From NCBI GenBank assembly GCA_021186555.1, contig JAJKFL010000013.1, forward strand, positions 15,431,243 through 15,495,242: a DNA stretch of 64,000 nt, given 5' to 3'. Positions 1 to 11,328 of the stretch are shown piece after piece; position 1 is the first letter of the stretch; every line of letters begins with the position of its first letter. The translations under genes were made by a program, and so were the position numbers. Below the pieces are notes generated by a model. It did no database searches. It was not told the DNA's origin and was given only the letters and a program-made list of their open reading frames with translations. The DNA is from Reticulitermes speratus (taxonomy: Eukaryota; Arthropoda; Insecta; Blattodea; Rhinotermitidae).

Positions 1-1241
1 ATTATTACTATTAATATTATTATTTTTATTATTATTATTAAACAACAGACGAAGGACAAAGCCCGCGAAGTAACTGACTCCAAATACTTCTTCCGTCCAC
101 ATATCAAGCGTTAAAACTTGTGTAATATTAATGGCCATGGAAGTAATATATAACAAGATGCTGGGTAATTTTGAAAGGTGGCTGACAGAAATTTCAAATT
201 GGTAATTATCGGACTAATAAAGAATGTCCACAATAAATATTTCTGCTATCTTAATTGTGTCAGACATTGTTTCAGGTTTGCACACCGCAGCCGTATTTAC
301 AATTATAAAAGTACGTATATTACTACAGATAAGTACGTAAGTGCTTTACATCACAATACGTACTTTCATTTACTTACCGATATGTAACTAATTACCAGAT
401 TCACCTCACCTCCATGCAGGTGTAACATTAACTTAGAAGTAACAATTAAAAAACACAGCTTCGTAAGTAGCAGGTCTCCTTTACGGATCTGTGTTTGGTG
501 ACTAGCAATCATGATTGAGAAGTTTCGTGCATTTTCTAACTAGCAAAATACTGGGGTAGTGCCTTAAAGTACAGCAATGCGGCACAGCCATCTCCACATT
601 TAACAATATATAATGTGCTAGTTGACAAAGCGTAATTAAATAAACTAGGAACTAGTTATAAAAACTATAAATAAAATACACTAAACCTTTCATGCAATGG
701 AGGAGTGCGGACTAAATAGGGCAGACAGACACAAAAGACGCCCTGAAAAACACTTGTTTACAACCTGCTGAGTTAATCAACTACGCATCAAGATCACTAG
801 AAGTTTAACTTTCTAGGAGCGCAGTATTTTGCCTTCATCATGTATATGTGTGTGATGAAGTCAAGAAAGGAAATATGTGCGCTTATAAGTCCAAAAGCAT
901 ACTTCCGTTCAGATAGAATTTTATACTCAAAAAAACTCGTTGTCCAAAAATGTATTTAAGTCGACATACTACAAAACACTTTATTTCAAAAGATTATCTG
1001 TGTTGCCTAAGTCCAAGAGAATGAAAGTAGAATTCATGTTTGCCCTCTTCTTGTAGGGACCTATAAAAGATTTTTAGTGCAGATATTGAATTAAAATAGT
1101 TTCCAAAATTCGTCAGGCAGATTCGGAGCTGAAACCGGCAGACAGATAATCTCATAAGTGCACATATGTAATGTGTAAAAAATGGAACACTTTATGCGTT
1201 GGATTAGTTATAGTGTAAAAATAACAAGCCAGTCCACTTAC
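1..1241. other. Ank2 intron (3' end open), nothing recognised
   Basis: AT-rich, begins with an ATT-rich simple tract, no ankyrin coding and no known repeat seen. Confidence 0.7.
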
Positions 1242-1439
1242 CCTTGCTCTGGCGTCAACCTGCGCACCGTTACGCAGGAGGATACGGATTATATCTGTCT
1301 GGTTGGCCCGGGCAGCCAGATGAAGCGGCGTCTCACCTCTGACTGTTGGCACATCGGGGCTTGCATCATGCTGTAGCAAGTATATAACGATATTCATGCA
1401 GCCCATGAAGCTGGCCACATGTAGAGGCGTCAGGCCCGA
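1242..1439 (-). CDS. Ank2: Ank2 exon with ankyrin repeats 13 and 14 (last exon in window)
   Basis: This 198-bp exon is two whole repeats. Repeat 13 begins [18 protein letters not shown] and ends DASPDVPTV. Repeat 14 begins [18 protein letters not shown] and ends GAQVDARAR. The acceptor is GTCTGTTCCAG at 1440, and the donor is a strong GTAAGTGGA directly below 1242. Both are phase 0. In other ankyrins the next residues are E(Q/E)QTPLHIASRLG. No such exon exists between 1241 and 1, so the intron here is longer than 1.24 kb and the remaining ten repeats and the C-terminal domains are outside the window. Confidence 0.96.
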
Positions 1440-1717
1440 CTGGAACAGACACGGCATTATTTTCAACACGGAGCAACTGGGAAAATAAGGTTGCACAGTC
1501 CTGGGAATCAGTCGTTATGAATGTTGTGACTCGGATATCATGCAACAATATAGTCCGATATTTCTGGTCTAACCAGTTATTACGTATGTAATGACAGAAT
1601 GCCGTCTGAATGACATATGCACCTGAACTTCGAGAGTCATTCAGTATGAATGCTGTGACAGGCACCTCACTCAGCAATATAAGACAAATATTCTTGGCTC
1701 AAATACTTCCTAAAACC

Positions 1718-2000
1718 TGTCAGTATGTAATGCTGACTTAGTATCCCTACTCTAAAACATAAAAATACCTCCACTCATCTAGTCCATAATAATACTGGTC
1801 AGCAAGTAATGTTGAGATAGTAGTCGCCATGCTACAACGTAACAATGTCCCTACCCTTCTAGTCCATAATACCTGTCAGCATGTCATGCACAGATAAGAG
1901 TTTCCACACTACAACATAGCAAGACCCCTACTCTTCTAGCCCGTAACACCTGTCAGCATGTACGTAATGCTCAGATAGTAGTTGCCACTCTACAACACAG
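1718..2000 (+). repeat. degenerate 77-bp tandem repeat in Ank2 intron
   Basis: CTGTCAGCATGTAATGC-like starts occur at about 1718, 1796, 1873 and 1950, each followed by AGATAGTAGT..CCAC, TACAACATAGCA, CCTACTCTTCTAG and CC(G/A)TAATACC. Two older units may extend back to 1570. Fills most of the 612-bp intron between repeat 9-12 and 13-14 exons. Confidence 0.75.
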
Positions 2001-2051
2001 CACTACCCCAATTGATACATTTCCCAGGGTCCAGTGATTGCTGACACCCAC

Positions 2052-2348
2052 CTCTGTCGTGGCCTCGATGGAGGCACCGTGTTTGAGCAGCAGTTCCACC
2101 ACCTTGATCCTGTTTTTCTTGCAGGCGATGTGGAGTGGAGTGAAACCATTAAGGGCTCTCGCGTTGGGATCCGCCTTGCGGTCCAGCAGCAATTTGGCCA
2201 CACGGACGTGACCACAATGGGCCGCCACGTGCAGCGCTGTGAGGTAGTCCACCGTTACCTCGTCAACAGGGGCCCGGTGGTACAGCAGGATGCGTGCCGC
2301 GTCTACATGGTCGCCCTGGGAGGCCATGTGCAAGGGTGCCAGTCCGTT
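2052..2348 (-). CDS. Ank2: Ank2 exon with ankyrin repeats 10-12
   Basis: This 297-bp exon is exactly three 33-residue repeats. Repeat 10 begins [18 protein letters not shown], repeat 11 begins [18 protein letters not shown], and repeat 12 begins [18 protein letters not shown] and ends [15 protein letters not shown] and the DYLT opening are ankyrin-specific. The acceptor is AATACTTTTACAG and the donor is GTGGGTGTC. Both are phase 0. The exon is markedly richer in G and C than its introns and has many CpG dinucleotides, as do the other exons of the gene. The long opposite-strand reading frame over this exon is a shadow of the repeat code. Confidence 0.96.
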
Positions 2349-3755
2349 CTGTAAAAGTATTACTTGTGAAGCCTGACGTTTTGTGATGACAGCTGGCACA
2401 CGGGCAAAAAACATCAGGATATTCTTGCAGTGGTACAAGGATCGCCAACCTTCTGTGGGGATGGGCAAATGGAAGACATAATTCGTTTGTGGCGGGAACC
2501 GTATGAAAAAATGAAGACATGAAATGAAAATTAATTAATAATAGATCTGTACCTTGTATTCTCACATCGAAACATTTTCTAAAACATAGTTTTGGCACAC
2601 CCTATCTCACAAAAATATCCCTAAAAATAAGTAAGTTTCTTTATTAGAAAATGTCAGTTGGTACTACTGTTTACGTCCAAACACCTCAATTATTACGGCA
2701 CCTAAACGAAATCGTACTTGGTGCTAGGCAGGGATTTGACTTATAAAGGGGAAATTACTGCGGGATTTTTGATAACTAGCAAATACGTAAATATTATAAA
2801 TATTTTAAAAATTTCGCTGGCACACGAAAATCCCTTCCGAGGGCACAAAGGTTGGCGATTCCTCTTATAATGGTCATTATACTGTTTCGAAAACAACAAG
2901 CAGTAAGAATAAAATGTTTTAAGATTTACTTAGATTAACCAGATCAGGGGTACACAAATCCAGGAAACTAGGTCTTCCGAGCGAATAAATTTTGTATGGT
3001 GGCGCCTAATATCTGTGTGTCTTCAGTATTCATGTAAACGTTGTGGTGCCTAGGTTTTTGTAAATTTTGTGAACCCCTGAAAGAGATGTTTGCGCGTTAA
3101 GTATATGCTTCTTGTTACGAGAACAGCGTAAAAACTTAGGAACTATGACGTCAACAGACATCATTTGGCTTCCGTATGGTAATCAATACTTAAAGCTTAT
3201 GCCTATAATTACAACGTATGGCATCACCATACACATAAACGTATACTGTGGACAAAACTCAGAGTGTTGAGCGTTAAGCATGGCGGTATATATCCACTAC
3301 AAGGCTTTAAATGTTTAACAAATGGTATGGATAAATTAAACAATATGATCATACATGGTGGTGGCAATGCTCCTCATACATTAACCTAGGCACTGAGGGA
3401 TTGTGACTCTGTAGCTTCATGCTCCAATTGGCTTATATTATTTACTCAAATAGACCCCAAAGACATTTATGGGAATTTGTGTTGAAATTGAACCACCGCC
3501 ATTCTGGAAACCAAACCATGGCAATTTAGTCACTTTACAGACTGAGCTATACCGAAAAGTATGTAAGATTCCTTAGTTTCGGTAAAGTTGAAACCCATTT
3601 GCATGAAAACGAAAGAAGTCCTTCAATGGTTTAAATTTGTCTATGCGAAGAAAGGTCTGCTTAACTACTAAAATCAGCAACAAGTACCAAAAGACCGTCT
3701 CCTTTGTGATACATGTAAGAGGGAAAAATAATCCGGGGAACACCCCTGATCTCAC
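2349..3755. other. Ank2 intron
   Basis: About 1.4 kb of AT-rich DNA between the repeat 8-9 and 10-12 exons. No feature seen. Confidence 0.8.
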
Positions 3756-3953
3756 CTTGGTCTTCGAGCTGATTGGCGCACCTCTTTCGAGCATCATGTC
3801 CACCACCTGCTCGTGCCCAGACCTGGCAGCGCAGTGGAGCGGGGTGAGGCCATCCCGTGTCTTGGATTCAATGTTGGCACCTTTCTCCAGGAGCAGAGAT
3901 ACCATGTTTGTTTTCCCCCACTTCGCAGCTACGTGTAATGGCGTGATATTGTG
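3756..3953 (-). CDS. Ank2: Ank2 exon with ankyrin repeats 8 and 9
   Basis: This 198-bp exon is exactly two 33-residue repeats. Repeat 8 begins [18 protein letters not shown]. Repeat 9 begins [18 protein letters not shown] and ends GAPISSKTK. The methionine in KTNMVSLLL is internal and not a start, because the ankyrin reading continues upstream of it to the acceptor TTTTCGCAG at 3954. The donor is GTGAGATCA. Both borders are phase 0 and fall between repeats, the classic ankyrin gene structure of one exon per whole number of repeats. The pair of methionines in VVDMMLERG is a small departure from the usual DMLLERG. Confidence 0.96.
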
Positions 3954-4997
3954 CTGCGAAAACGTGACCCTTTAATTTATGGAAATTTTAAGTTTTCACG
4001 GCAGTGGTTGTAAAAATTGCCGTCTTAAGGGATTTGACTCCTTGCAGTCTACCTTGACAATGGAAACAGTACGAGTACGTCCGTCCGAAAGGTTGGAATT
4101 TATCTATCAAAATTATTATCGTCGCGTCCCAGAATACAGTGATCTTCATTGCTCATTATTTTTCTTTATAATCGCAAGAGCGAACAGTACGTAGTCGTCT
4201 GCGGGCTACTTTCATACAGGGACAGTAACTGCCAAAAATCTGATCATCAATCAGGTTCGAAATCGGAGCAGTTTAGAAATGTCGTCTTGTGGACAGAAAT
4301 GGATTAGAAGAGGTTATTTACTGAAAGTTTCCATGTTAAAATTCTTGCGTCATCAAGTCTGCAAGCTTTGAGGTTCTAACAGCTATGGTGAGGAAAATAG
4401 GTTTTCTAGGTTATAAAAGTTATAGAACCTTCATCTTCAGGTTTAAGCATTCCAAGTGGACGGGTAGATTTAGACATCGATGGGTCGAAAAGCGAAAAGA
4501 TACTTAACCTTGTTAAAAGGATTTAGCTTCACAATTTATTTTTACAGAAAAGTGGCTGATAAGTATTGATAATATGAATATATTGGTATAAATTTAAAAT
4601 TACTTTCCTTTATGAGTGGAAACATGTTAGAAGCCAGTCCGTAGCAGTTCGTAAATATTTACGTAAGATATCTACATCCGGTTGCACATAATTTTTTTTT
4701 TTTGTCGATAAGATGCAAATTAGAAATAAATTGCCTCAAATTCAAGTAAGGTTAGGATAGAAAAGTTTGAATTGAAATTGACTATCGTTAATATATTTGG
4801 AAATCAGTTCAGAAAAAGAGTAAAACTTTCGATGGGAATGGCATAATTTTGACTGTATATCGAAGAATATAAAGAACTGCATATTCTAAATTATTGACCT
4901 AGCTGTTAACCAATTACCTTTGATAGAATTTTAAACCTGATGTCAGACCGGTGCTGTGACCTTTCCGGGTTTTTACGTGAAGGGTGGCAATACGTAC
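3954..4997. other. Ank2 intron
   Basis: Unique AT-rich DNA. A pair of ..CTTGATGACG.. and ..CCTGAAGATGAAGG.. motifs at 4350-4445 (minus strand) faintly recalls the fold-back families. Confidence 0.7.
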
Positions 4998-5126
4998 CTT
5001 GGCTGAGTAGTTCACATCAGCACCTCGATTCAGTAGGAGGTTAGCAATACTCTCATTGCCATAATGAGCTGCTATATGGAGTGGTGTGAACCCACTCTTT
5101 GAAGTCACGTCAGGGTTATGATCATT
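4998..5126 (-). CDS. Ank2: Ank2 exon with end of ankyrin repeat 6 and repeat 7
   Basis: This 129-bp exon encodes 43 residues: [10 protein letters not shown] closes repeat 6, and [18 protein letters not shown] opens repeat 7, which ends GADVNYSAK. The acceptor is CTCTTGCAG at 5127 and the donor is GTACGTATT. Both borders are phase 0. The two exons for repeats 5-7 total 95 codons, which is three repeats minus the four residues missing from repeat 5, so no coding sequence is lost between them. The intron upstream is 1.68 kb and holds a mariner remnant. The one downstream is about 1.04 kb and has no recognisable repeat. Confidence 0.95.
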
Positions 5127-6044
5127 CTGCAAGAGACAACGCAAGAATGAGTCTCTGACACAAAAGTTCGAAATAAGATACTTGTGCTTTCGTAAAGTTT
5201 GCAGAACAGTATTAGTCTGCCATTCTTAGATACTTACACGTCGAAAATTACCCATATATTTGCATTCTACTTTTCGTTAAATAAAAGTCTGGTTGAAGGA
5301 TGAGAATTCGAAGATGTGACAATGCCACTACAAGATTTGTTCAGCGGGCATCACGCTCTTGCCTTTCAAACAGCACTTTTATTTCCTCTCTTGAAGAAAC
5401 GACATTTAGGTCCAGCCAGAAAAAAAAGCAATTCAATGTGATATTTATTTTTATATTTATTATTGATATTTTTTAATGATTACTGATGACAGTTTCTCAG
5501 TTCAACAGTTTTTCTATGTTTGAAAATGATTCTACATCATTTTATTTGCAATTTTTTGTGTAGAGTTGATACTTCTTGGGGTATAAAGTAATTTTGGCCT
5601 CCAGAATATATTTGTACTGAAATAACATTTTCACTTGAATCAAAATATCGACAAAGAGAAAAAATCATCATTTGGAAAAAAAGTTAAAGAATACACAATA
5701 AGAAAACAAGGTAACTTCGACCTACTTCTCCATCCCTATGGTGCCACAGAGACACACAGACACACTCATAGACAGATTCCTGCCTCTAGTCGAAATTGAA
5801 ACCACAATCCCAGCATTCGAGCAACTGTAACAGTAAAAGCTTCTGACGGCGCGGCCACTATGTTGGTTTGTATGGTAATTAAAACATAGAAGACATGAAG
5901 CGAGTCACTGTAGTTTTCGTGTAGCACGTATAGGAAAAGCAAAACAAGTTTATCTTATCTGTTGGAAAAATCCATAAACATAGAGCAATTACAAGGATTA
6001 ATATACATTATTAGTAGTGACATTAAAATGAGTATAGGAAAGTG
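5127..6044. other. Ank2 intron, part before the mariner remnant
   Basis: No recognisable feature. 6481-6809, on the other side of the mariner, also shows nothing. Confidence 0.7.
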
Positions 6045-6480
6045 GATCAGAAAGTAAGTGCACCGTATTCATAAATCAAAGCAAGCTTTTAATATAGGAA
6101 AACAGACAATGCACAGTAAATGTGTCACTCTAACCTTATTTTCCAACATTGTACCGTTGACGGTTGGGGTACTTGTCACAGCGGGTGATAAGTTGTGCAT
6201 CCAGGACTCATAGAAAGTTGTGTCCCTCTTGCGTGAGCCATGTGAGGCCAACATGTTTGGCTTCTTCATCGCAAGTAAAACAATGTCCTTAAAAGTGCTC
6301 CTTCAATGAGGGTAACGGACCAAAATGTCTGGGTACCAACCCCGGAGTGTAAGGAGATAGATCAGCGTTTCGTAACCGATATTTTTCAGCAATTTTCGAT
6401 CCTTCGGTGTCGTGCGCAGTTGGTCATTGTAAAGAAGGAGAATCATACCATAGCTAAGAAGACTGGGACAACCTCCGTGC
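6045..6480 (-). mobile_element. decayed mariner (Tc1/mariner) fragment in Ank2 intron
   Basis: The minus-strand frame at 6443-6303 reads GMILLLYNDQLRTTPKDRK and KNIGYETLIYLLTLRGWYPD. This lines up with the mariner catalytic block LLHDNARPHTA..., ...YETL.HPPYSPDLAPSD. The downstream frames read KEHF.GHCFTCDEEAKHVGL, then RCDKYPNRQ, matching the C-terminal mariner block (KEHLRG..F.SDEDVK, RWDKC.N). The end near 6045 (GGTGCACTTACTTTCTGATCC on the minus strand) resembles a mariner terminal repeat. The catalytic HDN is changed to YND, there are several frame shifts and stops, and the 5' half of the transposase is missing. It is an old dead copy, sitting in the intron between the repeat 5/6 and repeat 6/7 exons. 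Confidence 0.75.
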
Positions 6481-6809
6481 CCACAAAAAAAAATAATTAT
6501 TCGGAATTCCAATGGAGATCACGTCTCCACCAGTGTCATTATGCTGAAACTACCGTAGCTGTGCTCCTTCTGTGCTTACGCCTCGAATCTCACGACATTT
6601 AAATGAGTTCGACCTCTCGAAGAATAGGAGTCGTATTCCTTTTTTTAACCCACCCTTGTATTGTAATAAAAGCGTGAATATTAAAACAAGTATTTGAGGC
6701 GTGAAAGAGGCATAAATTGGATTAACATTTCACGGTCCAGTGTTTCTATGGTAACAGAAGTAAATATCTACGGACTATACGTAGAAGCATTAAACATAGA
6801 ACTGTCTAC

Positions 6810-6965
6810 CTGTAGCAGGAGAGCTGCAGCTTTGCAGTCGTCCTTCTTGGCGGCGATATGCAGCGCTGGCAGCCGCACTTTGCCGCGGGTGTCATTCTCA
6901 AGGAGCACAGCGACCACCTTGTCATGGCCCTGCTGCATCGCCACAGCCAGCGGTGTAAATCCGTC
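6810..6965 (-). CDS. Ank2: Ank2 exon with ankyrin repeat 5 and most of repeat 6
   Basis: This 156-bp exon encodes 52 residues, opening [18 protein letters not shown] and closing [13 protein letters not shown]. Repeat 5 is the short 29-residue form ending NDTRGK, and repeat 6 begins [14 protein letters not shown]. Both are hallmarks of the ankyrin family. The acceptor is TTGTTGCAG and the donor is GTAGACAG, a weaker site with G at +4. Both ends are phase 0. A cysteine at residue 44 (KKDDCKAA) stands where the fly protein, as I recall it, has V and vertebrates have T; it is on the variable face of the repeat. A decayed mariner transposon lies 210 bp or more downstream in the next intron. Confidence 0.96.
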
Positions 6966-7246
6966 CTGCAACAACATACGCATAACAATACACTCTCAAA
7001 CACTAAGGTGACATATTTTACTTCGTCCATTATCCCGCTTTTTGTTCAAAACACAAAACATAAGGGAAGCCGGCTCTGCTTCCTTCATCGGGTAAAATAC
7101 AAAAATTCCATTGCAACAGTAAAAATCAATTTATCAGCAATACTACGGTAAAGATTAAGAAGTGAAATTAGTAAACTAGTAGCTTTGCAGCGTGAAGTTT
7201 ACTAAAGTGCTGTCCTATGCCCGTTAGTAAGGCGAAAGAAATTTAC

Positions 7247-7410
7247 CTCAGTGGCAAGGCTCTGATTGGCCCCGCTGGCAAGTAGAAACCTAACAACGTT
7301 GTCATGGTTCTCTTGGGCAGCCATGTACAGTGGTGTGAACCCATTTTGTGACTGGACATTTACTGCTGCCCCATTCGCCACTAGCAACTTGACCACCTCC
7401 TCTTGACCGG
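7247..7410 (-). CDS. Ank2: Ank2 exon with rest of ankyrin repeat 3 and repeat 4
   Basis: This 164-bp exon starts with the last two bases of a split alanine codon and reads [18 protein letters not shown], then [18 protein letters not shown], ending GANQSLATE. The [10 protein letters not shown] wording of repeat 4 is diagnostic of ankyrin proper and differs from generic ankyrin-repeat proteins. The acceptor is TTTGTTACAG after a pyrimidine-rich run. The donor is GTAAATTTC, with a non-consensus A at position +5. Together with the previous exon it makes exactly 99 residues, which is three full repeats. Only 281 bp separate it from the next exon, the shortest intron seen in the gene. Confidence 0.96.
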
Positions 7411-10400
7411 CTGTAACAAAGAGGAACAAAGAGTAAAGTTAGCTAGTCTTAATTCTCAGCCTCATTTTCATAAAAGAGTCTACATTTCTGAGGCATCCAT
7501 TCTTTCTCTTATTACATTCTTAGCCTTAATGCGAAAAGAGTCGGAAAAGGTATTCTTATTTGTAAGAGGCTTGCACATATTTCCCCAAACGTGTTTTTAC
7601 GATTTTTTATCCGACTTTGACATTAACTTTTGATAGTAAAATATCTTGTAGATGGACGGTTAACATCTATTTGATCTTCGTATTCTTAATTACGTAATTG
7701 TCCTGGTTGATTACGTAACACAATAACCAAGAAAGTACAGAGCAATTCTAAGTCACAACTGTATATTAACATCCTGTAACATGATTTGGCCTGAACGTTC
7801 ATCCTCATGAAAATCACTTAAGGTATTAATGGAAGCATCTCATGTATGTAGGAATAGGGGAAAAATAAATGTTGATGTAATACAAATTACGGTGTGTACA
7901 CGGTTGGAAACGCAAAATTAAAAGATTATCCAGTTCAAGTTTTGAACAGTATATCTCTGTTATACAAACCGGGCTCATTATTTCACCAATCGTGTTTAGC
8001 ATTTTCTTCAAGAACAGGAAAAATAAAATAAATTGGCTACGATAGACAGTTCAGTTATGTTGTAATAGTAATAATCTTGTAACATGGATAATAATAATAA
8101 TAATAATAATAATAACGCAAATTCTTTGTAACTTATAATTAGCATAATTAAGTTAATAAATCATAAAGCAAAGACGACTATTCTCTGAAAATACAAATAA
8201 CTCTACTTATGGCATTAGCTGCCGATGCTCGTCTAGGAGGACAGCGGCTACGTTTGAAATCAACATTATGCAAAGTAAAATCTGTGACGTTTCGAGAGGA
8301 TATGCAAAGGCCAACAGTTACCAAATGGCAAGGGCAGAATTTTAGACGATTTTAAATATTAATATTAATGAAGAAATAATGATAATAATATACCCGTCTT
8401 ATGAACGCGTTGTGCAGCATAATATATGAGGCAATTACTCATGCAGATCAGTGACAGACACGCTCAGTAAATGACAGCAAGGACAGTGTTCATTTCTCTC
8501 CAGTGCAATGCTGCAACTCTTTCGCGTCGTCATGTCTGCGACCCAAATTACGCGTACTATTTCCATCTCGAGTGCCACGCCCATCCAAGACGCACGAAAC
8601 CTGCTGCTTGTGTTATACTGCATTTCCTTCTCTAGTTCAGCGCTTAATATTACAATTTCCTGTTAAGTTCTGTGTACTCTACAAACATTAGGCCTATAAT
8701 TATCATTACCCTCTTCTGTTGTAGGATTTCACAATTCCATTAAACAATTTGAGGTTCTGCCTTAGAATAGGCAAGGACCTTTCCATTTTCATATAACAAG
8801 TATGTTATTTATCAACGTTCAGAATGAGACTGCAACTGACGAAGTGCCGTTACAGTAAATTAAGAACTTTTTAGCAGTGAGTTATATAATTAGGTTAGTA
8901 AGGAAAGGGGGGGGGGGGAGGGAGTTATGTTCATTTTATTGTTAGGATATATTCACTGCAGATTTGAGAGACATGGGAAACCACCACAACCTCCGGAAGA
9001 GCCGGTAAGGGACAGGGTTCGAAATGCGAAGGCCTATACCGCATTCTGAAGCTGATAGTCTGCATTGGAACCTAGAAGCAATAGCATATGCATTACGTAA
9101 CATTTTATGTCTGCTTTATTCAGCGCGCATATCTGTTGCAAATACAAATCTACATGCCGTTATGTTTTGAGATATGAGGTTCTAATTACGGTGATAGTTT
9201 CAGGACTATCTTTCGGAATTCGATGCCATGTAGTCTGGTAAAATTTACAGAGTTTCAGAGCAGCCTATTATCTTTATCTCAAGTGTAGGATAGCAAAGGT
9301 GGAGGCAGCAAGTGTTTCCGAAATTTCGTCACGTTTCTACCAGACTATGCGTCATCACGACCCAGACGGCAATATATTCTACCGTTGCGGAGTTCATCGC
9401 ACTAGTATATAGGCCTTCGTATCACATTGCATCGTCTGATTGGTAAAACGAACATTAACACAGTAGATACGCATCTGCAGTAAATAAAAGCTAAGATATA
9501 TTAAATATGTTATTATTATTATTGGTAACGCTTTTAATTCCATCGCATTCTCTAACTAACTTCGTAGAAGCCAATAGCTTCTCAGCAAGAAAATAAATTC
9601 CCCGCATTTTAAGGAACCCGAAAGTTTATCACCGCGCTGTCAAGAACCCACCATCTGTCCCTGTCCTGAGCCAGATCAATCCAGTCCATGCCTCTTATCC
9701 TATTTCCTGTAGATTAATTTTAATATTATCCTCCCACCCACGCCTTTGTCTTCCAAGTGGTCTCTTTTCCTCAGGTTTTTCCACAAAATCTCTAAATGCA
9801 CTTGTCTTTTCCTCCATACGTGCCACATTTTTAATTTGATCAGTCGAATAATTTTGGTGTGGAGCACAGAACATGAAGCTTCTCGTTATGCAATCTCCTC
9901 CGTCCCTTGTTACCTCTTCATATTCATTAGACAGAAAGAAATTTCAAAAAAAATTTTATTACTCTAGGCAACATCGTTTGCAGGATAAGCCTAATTTTTA
10001 CTATAAAATCTACTGTTGGATTTAAACTTCCTATACAAAGTCGGGATGTATTATATTCAACCAAAGTAATATAAGAAATTAAACTCATTCGGCAACTCTC
10101 AATGCACATCTGCACAGCCACATTTTATTAAAATCCGTTCAGTAGTTTTTAAGCTCTTGCGGCTGGATAAGGGTTGGGCATTTACTTAGTGTTCTTTTAG
10201 TAAGTAACCATAATAAAAATGAAGTTACATATTATCCGAGAATCTTTGGCAAAAGTAAACACAAGCGAAATGTCGCAACTACTTCCGGTGCTTTAGCAGA
10301 CAAAAAATGATGTAATGATGAACTCCAGTTTTCGAACGGGTAAGCAGTCCATGTAGTTTGGGGCAGTTTTCCCTATTTATTTTGGTCACATAAACATTTC

Positions 10401-11195
10401 GTGCTTGCAACCTTTTTGATGAACCCCTAACAAAATTCTTACATATGAAGCAAAAAATAAAAGACAAGGTTCATGTTTATTTTCCTTACGTATTATTGTA
10501 CGAGACCTTCTCATACCAAAATTAATGAAAGGTTTACAATGTGGATTGAAATAATCATCTAAAATATTTAAATTGCTGAATATATTACCTATGTGAAGAA
10601 GTACTTCTAATGTTGTCTAGGATAATACGTATCTCACTTTCCACTCGTTAAGTTATGGTGCTTCCATTTTCTGAAACCTCATTAAATTTTATTACCTCAA
10701 CTATGCAAAAGACGTGCAATTCTGTCCCTATGTTATAACACTTAGATTATCAAAGTTGAACGTAGAAAATTAAGTTTATCGGAAACTTTAACGCGAACAT
10801 TTAATGTGGCTTCAGAATGCCGTCATTACTCTGAAGTGCTGCTGGGAAATGTGGCGCGTATCTCGCGAGGGACAATTGTATTATAAGCATACGAAACCAT
10901 GTACTAGCTATTATATAAACGTCTTACTAACCCTGTAGAATGTTAAACAAAGCAGTGTGGTACCAGAGGCAGGATGGTGGGGCCGCACGTGACGTGAAAT
11001 TAACATGTTTTTGGAGACGTGATAATATTTTCTTTAACCCTAAACAAACCTTCTTACTAATTTGATTTCCACATCTAAAAGACACACTGCATCTTTGTCA
11101 AGTGATTTAGAAATTCAGCACAAAAATCTCCTTGTATTTTGTGATGTGTTTCCTCTAAAAGTACCTACGAAATCAAAACAGCTGCTGGCACTTAC
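7411..11195. other. Ank2 intron (3.8 kb)
   Basis: Holds an AAT tract at 8091, a poly-G run at 8908, a SINE remnant near 8965-9060 and the LINE end at 9590-9850. A slightly CpG-rich patch at 8500-8620 is open on both strands but has no splice sites with ankyrin reading. The rest is plain. Confidence 0.7.
9590..9850 (-). mobile_element. LINE C-terminal fragment (Ank2 intron)
   Basis: The minus strand reads QIKNVARMEEKTSAFRDFVE and KRPLGRQRRGWEDNIKINLQ, then DWIDLAQDRDRWW in a shifted frame, the same ending as at 45.3 kb. It lies in the intron between the repeat 2/3 and repeat 3/4 exons. Confidence 0.68.
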
Positions 11196-11328
11196 CGAGT
11201 GAGGCAATATGGAGAGCAGTGTTGCCCTTCTTTGTAGCCGCGTCAACGACAGCACCTCGTTTCAGTAGCTCAGTAACCACATTAACGTGGCCGTCTTTCG
11301 AAGCGAGATGCAACGCGTTCAGTCCATT
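11196..11328 (-). CDS. Ank2: Ank2 exon with ankyrin repeat 2 and start of repeat 3
   Basis: This 133-bp exon was found by reading the minus strand, since it is too short and too closely bounded by stops to stand out as an ORF. It encodes [18 protein letters not shown], then a stretch ending [12 protein letters not shown] plus one base of the next codon. This is all of repeat 2 and the first third of repeat 3. The acceptor is TATATTTCAG at 11329. The donor is GTAAGTGCC below 11196. The exon ends in phase 1. The leftover G joins CC from the next exon to make alanine, giving the expected IASLAGQEEV. The flanking introns are about 3.4 kb upstream and 3.8 kb downstream. Confidence 0.95.

Noticed and set aside
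8435-8691. Possible extra exon in a CpG-rich patch of the Ank2 intron
   Set aside because: No ankyrin-like reading and no good acceptor-donor pair; the flanking exons already join perfectly.
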